This document shows positions 1-7,145 of a DNA stretch of 9,245 bases, piece after piece. The translations under genes were made by a program, and so were the position numbers. A model generated the notes under the pieces. It had not been told where the DNA came from. It worked only from the letters and a program-made list of their open reading frames with translations, and did not search any database. The number at the start of each line of letters is the position of its first letter. Position 1 is the first letter of the stretch. The stretch comes from Elusimicrobiota bacterium. Lineage in GTDB: Bacteria > Elusimicrobiota > Elusimicrobia > UBA1565 > JACRDR01. Where the stretch lies: contig JACQPI010000063.1 in assembly GCA_016207585.1 (NCBI GenBank), positions 1 through 9,245 of the forward strand, read 5' to 3'.

Positions 1-2
1 CC

Positions 3-31
3 TTGACAGCCTCCGGGACGCCTGTTATATA
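3..31 (+). promoter_or_regulatory. Sigma-70-type promoter for the sprA-like gene
   Basis: A perfect -35 box TTGACA (3-8) lies 17 bp upstream of a TATATA -10 box (26-31), the optimal spacing for the housekeeping sigma factor. Transcription would start near position 38, giving a leader of about 85 nt before the TTG start codon at 123. This is seen directly in the sequence; activity is inferred. In a GC-rich background such a close match is unlikely to be chance, and nothing else in the window so closely matches the full consensus. Confidence 0.75.
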
Positions 32-44
32 CCCCCTGTAGAAC

Positions 45-60
45 GTTCGCGCACGCGAAC
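45..60. repeat. Inverted repeat in the sprA leader (operator or hairpin)
   Basis: GTTCGC (45-50) and GCGAAC (55-60) form a perfect inverted repeat around GCAC. It overlaps an 8-bp palindrome GAACGTTC (41-48). It lies about 8 to 23 nt downstream of the predicted transcription start. It could be a repressor operator or an RNA hairpin. A second possible stem, CGCACG (50-55) with CGTGCG (66-71), uses overlapping bases, so the two RNA stems could not form together. The symmetry is seen; the role is inferred. Confidence 0.45.
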
Positions 61-111
61 CGAAACGTGCGAGCGCCTCTTGCGCCGGGAGAAGCTCTCA
101 CAACCACGAAT

Positions 112-115
112 AAGG
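112..115 (+). promoter_or_regulatory. Probable ribosome binding site favouring the TTG start
   Basis: AAGG at 112-115 sits 7 nt before the TTG codon at 123. The alternative ATG at 150 is preceded by a run of C/G-rich codons with no Shine-Dalgarno-like match. This weak site is the main reason for preferring TTG 123. The extra nine residues also add arginines to the n-region of the signal peptide. Confidence 0.4.
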
Positions 116-122
116 CAGCCCT

Positions 123-3100
123 TTGAGCCAGTCGCGCTCCCGCCGCCGGATGCGCTTGTTGCCCGCGCTGTGCGTCGCCCTATTGGGGGCGCGCGCGACG
201 GCGCGGGCCCAATTTTCCCTGCCCTACGACCCCGACTTCCAGCAGGCCGCGCCCCGCGAGGAGGCCCCCGCCGCCCTGCCGCTCTCCGAGGAGGCTCTCC
301 CGCCCCCGGGCGAAATCCCCCAGGCGCCGGTCCCGTCGGAGCAAATCCGGGCCCTTCTGTCCTCGGCCGGCCCGTTCCTCCTCCTGGACCGCCCGGACCC
401 GGCGCGCCTCTTTCCCGCGGTCGGCGAGGAACCGCAGCCCCGCAGCCTCGCCGATTTCCAGAGGGATTTCCGCCCGTTCAAGATCGACGCGGCTCGGTGG
501 AACTCGATGCGCCGGGACTATGAGACGGGCCGGCTGCCGATCGAGGAAATCGTGACGCCCGTCGCCCCGCTGCCGCCCAGCGAGCTCTTCGGCTCGACCG
601 AGACGCCCAAGCCGCCGCCGCCCGAGCTGGAGCTGCCCACCTACGGGACGAGCCTCTCCGTGACGGGCCGCAAAGTCGTCGGGTTTCAGTTCAGCGAGAA
701 GCGGTTTCTCCACGATCAGAAGACGAGCGGGAGGCCCAAGTCGACCAACCTCATCGACATCACCCAGCAGCTCCAACTGCGCATGCAGGGGAAGGTGGGG
801 CCGAAGATCACGGTCAACGTGGATTTCGACGACACCAAGACGAACAAGCAGGACATCTCCGTCGTCTACACGGGAGACCCCGACGAGGTGGTGCAGAACG
901 CCTCTTTCGGAGACATCGACCTCTCGCTGCCCGCCACCGAGTTCGTGAGCTACAACAAGCAGCTCTTCGGTATCCGCGCCGACCTCAAATGGAAGGGCTT
1001 CCGCGGCAGCCTCATCGGCTCGCGCACGAAAGGGCAGACGAAGACCCGCCGCTTCGTCGGCAACACCCAGTTCGCGACCCTCGACATCGCCGACACGAGC
1101 TACCTGCGCCGCCAATACTACGACCTGACCTTCGGCAACTCGGCGCGCCTGCCGCTGCAGGTCGCGACGGAGCGGGTCTTCCTGGCCCAGCAAAACCCGC
1201 AATCGGTCAACGCCAACTCCGTGAATTTGACGGTCGACGACCTCGCGGTCCCGTCGTCGAGCTTCACCGGCACATTCAACCAGCTCCTGCCGGGCCTCGA
1301 CTACACGGTCGACTACGTGAGAGGCATCCTGACCTTCCGCACGCCGATGCAGCCGCAATTCGTGGTCGCGGTCGACTTCATCGACGCGACCGGAAACCAT
1401 ATCATCTCCCAGACCACAAGCAGCTTCGCGGGCGGGACGGGGCTGCTCAAGCTCATCAAGACCAGCGGCGACGTCCCCTTGAGCCTCTCGACCGCCACGA
1501 CCTCCGAGGTCGGCTTCAACCGCGAGCTCAAGACGGTCTACTCGGTCGGACAGAACCAGATCGTCCGCGACGACGGCCGGGGCAGTTTCATCTTCCGCGT
1601 CATCGACCCGCACACCCGCGAGGAAGTGGGTTCCACCCTAAATCCAATCCAGAAATACCCGGACACGATCCAGGTGGATTTCGAGAACGGGACTTTCCGG
1701 CTCCTGGAGCCTTTCGGGCTCAGCGTCTCTTCCCCCGAGCCGGACCCGAGCCTCTACTCCCCCACCCCGGTCTCCAAGCGCCTCATCCACCTCGAATACC
1801 GCTTCCGGCTGAGGACCTTCTTCTTGGAGCCGAACCTCGTGCTGCAGTCGGAGATCGTCCTCGTCGACGGGGTGCGCCTGGTGCGCAACGTGGACTACTT
1901 CATCGACTACGACTCGGGCTTCATCACCTTCTTCAATGAGAACCGGATCCAGCCCGACTCGATCATCGACATCAGCTACGAGGTGGCTCCCTTCGCCGGG
2001 ACGACCTCCGAGAGCATCCTGGGCACCCGGATCGCGCACGAGTTCAACAAGCACTTCGCGCTGGGTTCGACGATCCTGTACCAGTCGGGCTCGAAGTCCC
2101 CTTCCATCCCGAGCGTCACGGACCTGGCCAAGAGCCTGCTCATCTACGAGGGGGACACCCAGCTCAAGGACCTCTGGCTGCTGCCCAAGCTCAAGGGGAC
2201 GATCCAGGCCGAGATCGCCCGCAGCCACCAGGACCCCAACCTCAACGGCAACGCCCTCATCGACAACATGGAGGGCTCCCGGCAGGAGATCAGCGCCGGG
2301 CTCCTATCGACCCAGTGGCAGATCGCCTCGAACCCGACGCAGGGCCCTCCCGACCCCCAGTCGCAGAACCTCTTCAATGAGGACGTGCCGGTCCTGTCAA
2401 TCAACCCCAACGCCCAGGCGCGGTCCAACGAGACCCAGAAGGTGCTCGACGTCAGCTACGACTTCACGGTCAACTCCACGACCGAGACCTCTTTCGTCTA
2501 CGTTTTTTCCCCCACCGGCGTCGATTTCTCCCAGAAGTCGCTCCTGGAGGTCACGATGCTGGGGGACCTCTCCAACAACGAAATCAACTTCCGCTTCGGC
2601 GGCATCAACGAGGACTCCGACGGCGCGGGCGGCACGACCTTGAGTTGCTCCAACGGGCAGCTCCGCCTCAACGCCCCCAAGACCGAGGACCTCAACTGCG
2701 ACGGCATCCTGCAGCCGGCCGAGGATATCGGGTGGCTCCATAGCCCGGCGGGCAAGAACTCGGCCCGCTACGGCGCCTCCAACGGCCGGATCGACTCGCA
2801 GGACCTCAATCAAAACAGCGTCCTGGACCCCGACGACGGAACGGGCGACAACTACGGCTACGCCGCCGCCGGCTCCCAACAGCAGCTTTTCGACGCCACC
2901 TCCGGCTCGAGCCGCACCGCCGTCGACTTCGGCGCCGGCCAGTGGCACACCTTTCAGATACCTCTCAACATCTCGACCGCGACCCTCTCGCGCTGGACCA
3001 ACGTCAAGGAGATACGCATTTCCCTACGGCGCCGCTCCGGGGGCAACCCCACCGGCACCCTGCGCTTCGCGCGCATCGCGACGGTCGGCAACTCCTGGCT

Positions 3101-5708
3101 GCCGGGCCAAGCCGGCGACCCGCGCACCGGCGGCGGCCAAAAGGCCTCCGAGAAGCTCATCATCTCGGCCGTCAACAGCGTCGACAACCCGAACTACCGC
3201 CCCATCTTCAACGCCGGCGGCGACGCCCAGCAGGTCTTCAACGACCTCTACGGCAGCTTCGGCAACCTCCAGAGGCAGTCCGGGACGCAGAACATCTCCG
3301 AACAGGCGCTGCAGCTCGCCTGGAGCGGGCTCGCAGCGGGAACTACGGTCTACACCAAGCGCTCCTTCCCGCGCGCCATCGACATCAGCCAGCACAAGCA
3401 GTTCAATTTCCTCCTCTACGCCAACGCGGATATCAACAACCCGCAAAACGGCGACAAGACCTTCTTTTTGCGCATCGGCTCGGACCAGAATTTCTTCGAG
3501 ATGCGCATCCCCCTGGACTTCACGGGCTGGAAGCGCTTCGCCGCCACCCAGGTGGACGTCAACGGGGACCAGACGCCCGACCGCTGGGACCTCCTGAAGG
3601 GCACGCCCGGTGCCGTGGTCTTCTCGACCGGCAGCCCGAACTTCCAGCAGGTGGCCGGCATCGTCGCGGGCGTCTATTCATCGAGCGCCGCGACCTCGGG
3701 CTCCTGCGGAGAGCTCAACTGCGGCAGCGTCTGGCTCAACGAGATATATCTCGACCAGCCCATCACCCGCATCGGCCTGGCGCACAAGCTCCAGCTGGAT
3801 TTCGACGTCCCCAACTGGGCGACCTTCGGGACCAAGACGCGTTTCGTGGACCGCAACTACCAGACCCCGACCACCACCATCTCCAACCAGGACAACCGCC
3901 AAGACAACGCCTACCTCAACCTCACCCGGCTGACCTTCTTCCCGATGACCTTCGCGGTGGCGCGGACCATCACCGTCACCCCGAACACCAATGTGACCGG
4001 CACGGGCGACACCTCCAACATCGTCAACCTCCTGCAGGGGGGCAAGGTGACCCAGTGGAGCGGCAACGCCAACGGGAACTTCGCCTACGGCGCCTACCCG
4101 CGCCTGAGCCTTGGCTACATCCGCGCCCGGACGGAATACGAGCTCCTAACCCGGCTCGACGACCGCAACACCTACAACAGCGCCTTGAGCTACGCGGTGC
4201 CGCTCAACTCCCGGCTGCTCCCGCGCACCGTCGACCTTAACTACTCCTTCAGCCGGTACTCCGTCTCCTTCGACAAGATCGAGGTGCTGCGCAGCCCCGG
4301 GAATTTCAACACCGAGGAGCTCACCGACGCCTACGGCACGCGCCTCTCCTTCACCCCGTGGAACGGCGCCTCGCTCAACCCCAACTACTCCTACACCGAC
4401 GTGCGGGAGCGCCGCTCGGATTTCACCTCGGGCAGCGAGGTCCGTTTGAAGTACCCGAAATCCTCCAACCAGACGGCCGGCTTCTCCTCCAATTTCCGGC
4501 TCCTCTCGTGGCTCAACCCCTCGGTCGGCTACAACGTCAACACCATCGAGAACAACATCCTCAACGTCTCGACGTTCATCGTCTCCGGCTCGACCTTGGT
4601 CTTCAACGTCGGCGACATCAAGACGATCAACCGTTCCGCCAACGGCAATATCAGCCTGCCGCTCAACGTCGTCGACATCTACCGGGGAACCCGCCTGTTT
4701 CGCTCCTTCAGCATCTCCAACGGCTACCAGCTCCAGGACGGCGACACCTACAGCAACGTGGAAAAGGAGCTCTCGACGCGGCTGGCCCTGTGGACCCGCA
4801 CGCCCCTGCGCGCCAAAACGGCCGCGGCCCAACGGGTCAACCTGACGACCCGCGACACGTTCAACTCCAACCAGCGCTGGTCCCCGCTCGAGGCGTACTC
4901 GATCGCGGGGCGCCTGGGCGCCTTCAAGACGCTGGCCGTTTCCAACAACTTCGTGCGCAGCCTCCAGCGGACCGAGACGACCGGGACCACGTCGCGGACG
5001 ATCTCGACGACGCTGCCCGACATCGTCGCCTCCCTGAGCCAACTGGAGAAGCTCCTCTACGCCGACCGCTGGATGGCCAACGGCCAGACGAACATCCGGT
5101 ACTCGGCCCACGACACCCACAATCTGGGCTTAAGCCGCGACGCCGACGACAATTTCGGGATGGACCTGCGCGGCATCATCCGCAACCGCTTCGACACGGC
5201 GATCACCTTCAACTTCCGCAACAGCTCGCGCCGGGACCTCATCCAGAAGGTCGTCACCAACCGCACCGAGCACAAGGACGCCACCCTCCAGACCACTTTC
5301 GACATCAACAATTTCCGCTTCACGCCCAAGGTCGACTTCACCAAGGACCTCGCGGTCCAGGGAAACGGCATCCAAACCCAGAACCTGACCGTCGTCACGC
5401 CCTCGGTCCTCTCGCGCGCCGACCTCTCCCTGCCGCGGGGGCTGGTGCTGCCCTTCATGAGCCGGCCGCTCTTGTTCACCAACCGCATCATCTGGACGAG
5501 CACGCTGTCCTTGGCGATCCGCTCCTCTCCCGTGACGGTGGCCGACAACTCCAAGCTGATGAACTTCAACACCAGCGCCGACTACGAGATCGCCAAGAAC
5601 CTGCGCATGACCTTGAACGGGGCCTTCCAGCGACTGTGGCACAATTTCCTCAAGGAGGAGGAGTTCATCTCCTACCAGTTCGGCACGACGCTGACCTTCC
5701 AGTTCTAG
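123..5708 (+). CDS. sprA: SprA/Sov-family outer-membrane translocon of the type IX secretion system
   Basis: Likely the giant beta-barrel through which T9SS cargo crosses the outer membrane. The 1861 residues start at TTG 123 (AAGG upstream); ATG 150 is the alternative. A Sec signal peptide (n-region RRRMR, hydrophobic core LLPALCVALLG) probably ends near ARA 27-29. Residues 31-175 are proline-rich. SprA landmarks follow in order: the first strand block with DITQQLQLRMQGKVG and VYTGDPDEVVQ (212-258), LFGIRADLKW (281-290), two DYxxDYxxGxxTF units (393-405, 591-603), GSFIFRVIDP (487-496), the family hallmark D/N-N-M-E-G-S (714-719), the NEQ-type block SEQALQL (1059-1065), and SVWLNEIYLD (1202-1211). 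The remainder is barrel-like alternating sequence ending FQF. Bacteroidota SprA is about 2400 residues, so this one is clearly shorter, but with no visible frameshift. Family assignment rests on remembered motifs, not a search. No other T9SS gene is in the window. It is transcribed from its own promoter and separated from the efflux operon by 81 bp. Confidence 0.87.
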   Translation: MSQSRSRRRMRLLPALCVALLGARATARAQFSLPYDPDFQQAAPREEAPAALPLSEEALPPPGEIPQAPVPSEQIRALLSSAGPFLLLDRPDPARLFPAVGEEPQPRSLADFQRDFRPFKIDAARWNSMRRDYETGRLPIEEIVTPVAPLPPSELFGSTETPKPPPPELELPTYGTSLSVTGRKVVGFQFSEKRFLHDQKTSGRPKSTNLIDITQQLQLRMQGKVGPKITVNVDFDDTKTNKQDISVVYTGDPDEVVQNASFGDIDLSLPATEFVSYNKQLFGIRADLKWKGFRGSLIGSRTKGQTKTRRFVGNTQFATLDIADTSYLRRQYYDLTFGNSARLPLQVATERVFLAQQNPQSVNANSVNLTVDDLAVPSSSFTGTFNQLLPGLDYTVDYVRGILTFRTPMQPQFVVAVDFIDATGNHIISQTTSSFAGGTGLLKLIKTSGDVPLSLSTATTSEVGFNRELKTVYSVGQNQIVRDDGRGSFIFRVIDPHTREEVGSTLNPIQKYPDTIQVDFENGTFRLLEPFGLSVSSPEPDPSLYSPTPVSKRLIHLEYRFRLRTFFLEPNLVLQSEIVLVDGVRLVRNVDYFIDYDSGFITFFNENRIQPDSIIDISYEVAPFAGTTSESILGTRIAHEFNKHFALGSTILYQSGSKSPSIPSVTDLAKSLLIYEGDTQLKDLWLLPKLKGTIQAEIARSHQDPNLNGNALIDNMEGSRQEISAGLLSTQWQIASNPTQGPPDPQSQNLFNEDVPVLSINPNAQARSNETQKVLDVSYDFTVNSTTETSFVYVFSPTGVDFSQKSLLEVTMLGDLSNNEINFRFGGINEDSDGAGGTTLSCSNGQLRLNAPKTEDLNCDGILQPAEDIGWLHSPAGKNSARYGASNGRIDSQDLNQNSVLDPDDGTGDNYGYAAAGSQQQLFDATSGSSRTAVDFGAGQWHTFQIPLNISTATLSRWTNVKEIRISLRRRSGGNPTGTLRFARIATVGNSWLPGQAGDPRTGGGQKASEKLIISAVNSVDNPNYRPIFNAGGDAQQVFNDLYGSFGNLQRQSGTQNISEQALQLAWSGLAAGTTVYTKRSFPRAIDISQHKQFNFLLYANADINNPQNGDKTFFLRIGSDQNFFEMRIPLDFTGWKRFAATQVDVNGDQTPDRWDLLKGTPGAVVFSTGSPNFQQVAGIVAGVYSSSAATSGSCGELNCGSVWLNEIYLDQPITRIGLAHKLQLDFDVPNWATFGTKTRFVDRNYQTPTTTISNQDNRQDNAYLNLTRLTFFPMTFAVARTITVTPNTNVTGTGDTSNIVNLLQGGKVTQWSGNANGNFAYGAYPRLSLGYIRARTEYELLTRLDDRNTYNSALSYAVPLNSRLLPRTVDLNYSFSRYSVSFDKIEVLRSPGNFNTEELTDAYGTRLSFTPWNGASLNPNYSYTDVRERRSDFTSGSEVRLKYPKSSNQTAGFSSNFRLLSWLNPSVGYNVNTIENNILNVSTFIVSGSTLVFNVGDIKTINRSANGNISLPLNVVDIYRGTRLFRSFSISNGYQLQDGDTYSNVEKELSTRLALWTRTPLRAKTAAAQRVNLTTRDTFNSNQRWSPLEAYSIAGRLGAFKTLAVSNNFVRSLQRTETTGTTSRTISTTLPDIVASLSQLEKLLYADRWMANGQTNIRYSAHDTHNLGLSRDADDNFGMDLRGIIRNRFDTAITFNFRNSSRRDLIQKVVTNRTEHKDATLQTTFDINNFRFTPKVDFTKDLAVQGNGIQTQNLTVVTPSVLSRADLSLPRGLVLPFMSRPLLFTNRIIWTSTLSLAIRSSPVTVADNSKLMNFNTSADYEIAKNLRMTLNGAFQRLWHNFLKEEEFISYQFGTTLTFQF

Positions 5709-5712
5709 CCGG

Positions 5713-5732
5713 GACTATGGCCGGCCAGAGTC
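5713..5732. repeat. 20-bp near-perfect palindrome after sprA
   Basis: GACTATGGCCGGCCAGAGTC pairs at every position except A5717/G5728. It begins 4 bp after the sprA stop codon, and its centre is about 68 bp upstream of the predicted start of the efflux operon transcript. As RNA it could fold into a 7-bp stem with one mismatch and a CCGG loop, but no U-run follows, so a classical intrinsic terminator is not supported. As DNA it has the size and symmetry of a dimeric regulator site. The symmetry is seen; the role is inferred. Confidence 0.5.
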
Positions 5733-5739
5733 GGTATGC

Positions 5740-5749
5740 GCGGCGCCGC
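5740..5749. repeat. Second short palindrome in the intergenic gap
   Basis: GCGGCGCCGC is a perfect 10-bp palindrome 7 bp after the longer one. In GC-rich DNA a match of this size has weaker significance on its own. It could add to an RNA structure at the 3' end of the sprA transcript. No poly-U tract follows it. Confidence 0.25.
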
Positions 5750-5755
5750 CGCTCG

Positions 5756-5784
5756 CCTTAACCAGAGCGGAAAAGCGGTATAAT
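5756..5784 (+). promoter_or_regulatory. Promoter of the efflux operon with perfect -10 box
   Basis: A perfect TATAAT lies at 5779-5784. The -35 region is poor: TTAACC (5758-5763) matches four of six bases but leaves only 15 bp, and CCTTAA (5756-5761) gives 17 bp with a weak match. A weak -35 suggests dependence on an activator, which fits the palindrome upstream. The predicted transcription start (about 5790-5792) coincides with the GTG start codon of the next gene. The in-frame stop TAA at 5781-5783 lies within the -10 box, so the reading frame cannot extend further upstream. Confidence 0.6.
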
Positions 5785-5789
5785 GTCGT

Positions 5790-7145
5790 GTGAGATTGAC
5801 GGTATTTCTGTTTTTTTCCGCCATGAGTTTGCATAGGCCCGCAATGCTTCACTCTCAATCGACGACTTTCCAGACGAATGCTCCGGCAGGGCAAAGCTTC
5901 ACCGCAAGCTCCTATCTCCGCCGAGCCCTCGACGCCTCCCCGGAAATCCAGCAGGCGCGTCAAGCTTTCGAGTCTTCCAGGCACCAATGGCTTTCTTCCG
6001 TTTACAGCGCGGCGCTGCCGACCCTCTCATTCACGGGCACCTCCTACCCCTACGGCCACAATCCGCTCAACAGCTACCGATTCAGCAGCTTGCGCTTGAA
6101 CCGCAGCGACATGGGGTTCACAACCACCGCCAGTTGGAACATCTTCAACAGCTTCCAAGACTATCTGACGGCCCGCTCGGCCCGATTGGCCAAGGACTCG
6201 TCCCAATTCTCCCTGCAGGCGGTCTTGCAAAACCGCGCCCTGGAAGCGCTGGGCGCTTTCTATGATTTGAGCCTCAAGGAGAACCTCCTCAGCGTCACGC
6301 GACAAAATCTGACGGCCCAAAAAGAGCAATACGACCTGAGCCTGGACCTCTACCGCAACGGACTCAAGAGCCTCGCGGACCTCCTCAAAAGCGAGACGGA
6401 CTGGCGCTCGGCCCAGCTTCGAATGGCATCGGCCCAAGCCGATTACAAGAATTCTCTCGTCCGATTCAACCTCCTTCTCGATCGCCCCCTCCTGCAGCCG
6501 GCGGCGCTCGAAACCGAGCTGGCCCCCGGCACGACCGCGCTGCCGTCTATCGATGCGGATTTGGACCGCGCGCTCGTCCTGAGACCCGAGGTCCGCAAAG
6601 CCCAAGCCGATTTGGAACGCGGCGAGACGGTCTTGAAGCAGTCGATCCGGGGCAACCTCCTGCCCAGCCTGACTCTGACCGCCACCTGGAACCGCGAGGA
6701 CCCGGCCACGTACAACCAACCCGGCTTCGCCCTAAGCGCCCCGAACCCGAATCGCCAGCTGTTCCTGGGGCTCTCCCTGCCGATCGATTTCAACTTTTTC
6801 TCCCAGACCCACGACGTTCTGGCGTCGAGGGCGGACCTGCGTAAAACGTCCGCCGCCCTTTCCCAAGCCGCCCGCGAGGCCAGCCGGGAATTGCATGAAG
6901 CCTTTATCGGCCTGGAGCAGGCCATCGAGGAATACCACGTGTCGACCCTAAAGGAGACAATCGCCCATCGAGCCCTGCGGCTGGTCAACGAACAATACCG
7001 CCAGGGCTCGGCGGACGCGATCCGCCTCGCCCAGGCGCAGCTCGATTACCTGGAAGCCCGCGTCCAAAAGAGCCGGGCGCTGCGGGACATCTTCATGCTC
7101 CGCCTAGAATACAAAGTCGCAACAGGAGAACCCTTATGGCAATAA
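5790..7145 (+). CDS. TolC-family outer-membrane efflux channel
   Basis: Outer-membrane exit duct of the tripartite exporter encoded by the following genes. The 451 residues are a normal TolC-family length and show the family's internal duplication (two OEP repeats, about 40-235 and 255-445). Residues 1-22 from the GTG start form a signal peptide (MR, core LTVFLFFSAMSL), which is lost if ATG 5823 is used, so GTG is preferred. There is no lipobox cysteine. Each repeat has a barrel segment (about 74-120 and 290-335) and long amphipathic helices. The helix turns predicted to form the periplasmic tip contain GLKSLADL (191-198) and GSADAIRL (406-413), matching the usual tip motif of G followed by D. 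No Shine-Dalgarno is seen before the GTG, which lies 5 bp after a TATAAT box. The 3' end overlaps the adaptor gene by 10 bp. The family call is firm; the substrate is unknown. Confidence 0.92.
   Translation: MRLTVFLFFSAMSLHRPAMLHSQSTTFQTNAPAGQSFTASSYLRRALDASPEIQQARQAFESSRHQWLSSVYSAALPTLSFTGTSYPYGHNPLNSYRFSSLRLNRSDMGFTTTASWNIFNSFQDYLTARSARLAKDSSQFSLQAVLQNRALEALGAFYDLSLKENLLSVTRQNLTAQKEQYDLSLDLYRNGLKSLADLLKSETDWRSAQLRMASAQADYKNSLVRFNLLLDRPLLQPAALETELAPGTTALPSIDADLDRALVLRPEVRKAQADLERGETVLKQSIRGNLLPSLTLTATWNREDPATYNQPGFALSAPNPNRQLFLGLSLPIDFNFFSQTHDVLASRADLRKTSAALSQAAREASRELHEAFIGLEQAIEEYHVSTLKETIAHRALRLVNEQYRQGSADAIRLAQAQLDYLEARVQKSRALRDIFMLRLEYKVATGEPLWQ
7124..7129 (+). promoter_or_regulatory. 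Strong Shine-Dalgarno for the adaptor gene
   Basis: AGGAGA lies within the last codons of the TolC-family gene, 6 nt before the ATG at 7136. It fixes the adaptor start even though this gives an unusually long cytoplasmic N-terminus, and it points to translation coupled to the upstream gene. It is the best Shine-Dalgarno in the window and contrasts with the absence of one before the TolC-family GTG. Confidence 0.75.

Noticed and set aside
41..60. LexA-like SOS box suggested by GAAC and GTTC half-sites
   Set aside because: Spacing does not match known LexA boxes: GAAC is directly followed by GTTC, and the GTTC/GAAC pair is 8 bp apart in the opposite orientation.
80..523. Short plus-strand frame overlapping the sprA start
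   Set aside because: Pro/Gly/Arg-rich translation without a domain, overlapping the proline-rich leader of SprA in a different frame.
180..1613. Long minus-strand open frame (477 codons) opposite sprA
   Set aside because: Composition is dominated by Arg, Val, Glu, Gly and Asp in patterns expected from the complement of GC-rich codons. There is no recognisable domain, and the opposite strand encodes clear SprA motifs.
2253..2279. The segment before the N-M-E-G-S hallmark as another calcium loop
   Set aside because: Residues 704-715 resemble a DxNxNG loop, but the hydrophobic position and the position-12 ligand do not fit. The segment is better explained as the conserved SprA hallmark.
4146..5120. 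Minus-strand open frame (324 codons) opposite the SprA barrel region
   Set aside because: Same shadow composition, no ribosome binding site or domain, and fully inside a well-supported gene.
5709..5760. Intrinsic terminator after sprA
   Set aside because: Hairpins are possible, but no U-run follows either palindrome. The only T-run nearby (about 5811-5817) lies within the signal peptide codons of the next gene and is not next to a stem.
4358..5761. Plus-strand open frame of 467 codons in another frame, running past the sprA stop
   Set aside because: Translation is rich in Arg, Gln, His and Pro with no fold signals. It is a by-product of GC-rich codon positions in sprA. It does not indicate a frameshift, because the sprA frame stays barrel-like up to the terminal Phe.
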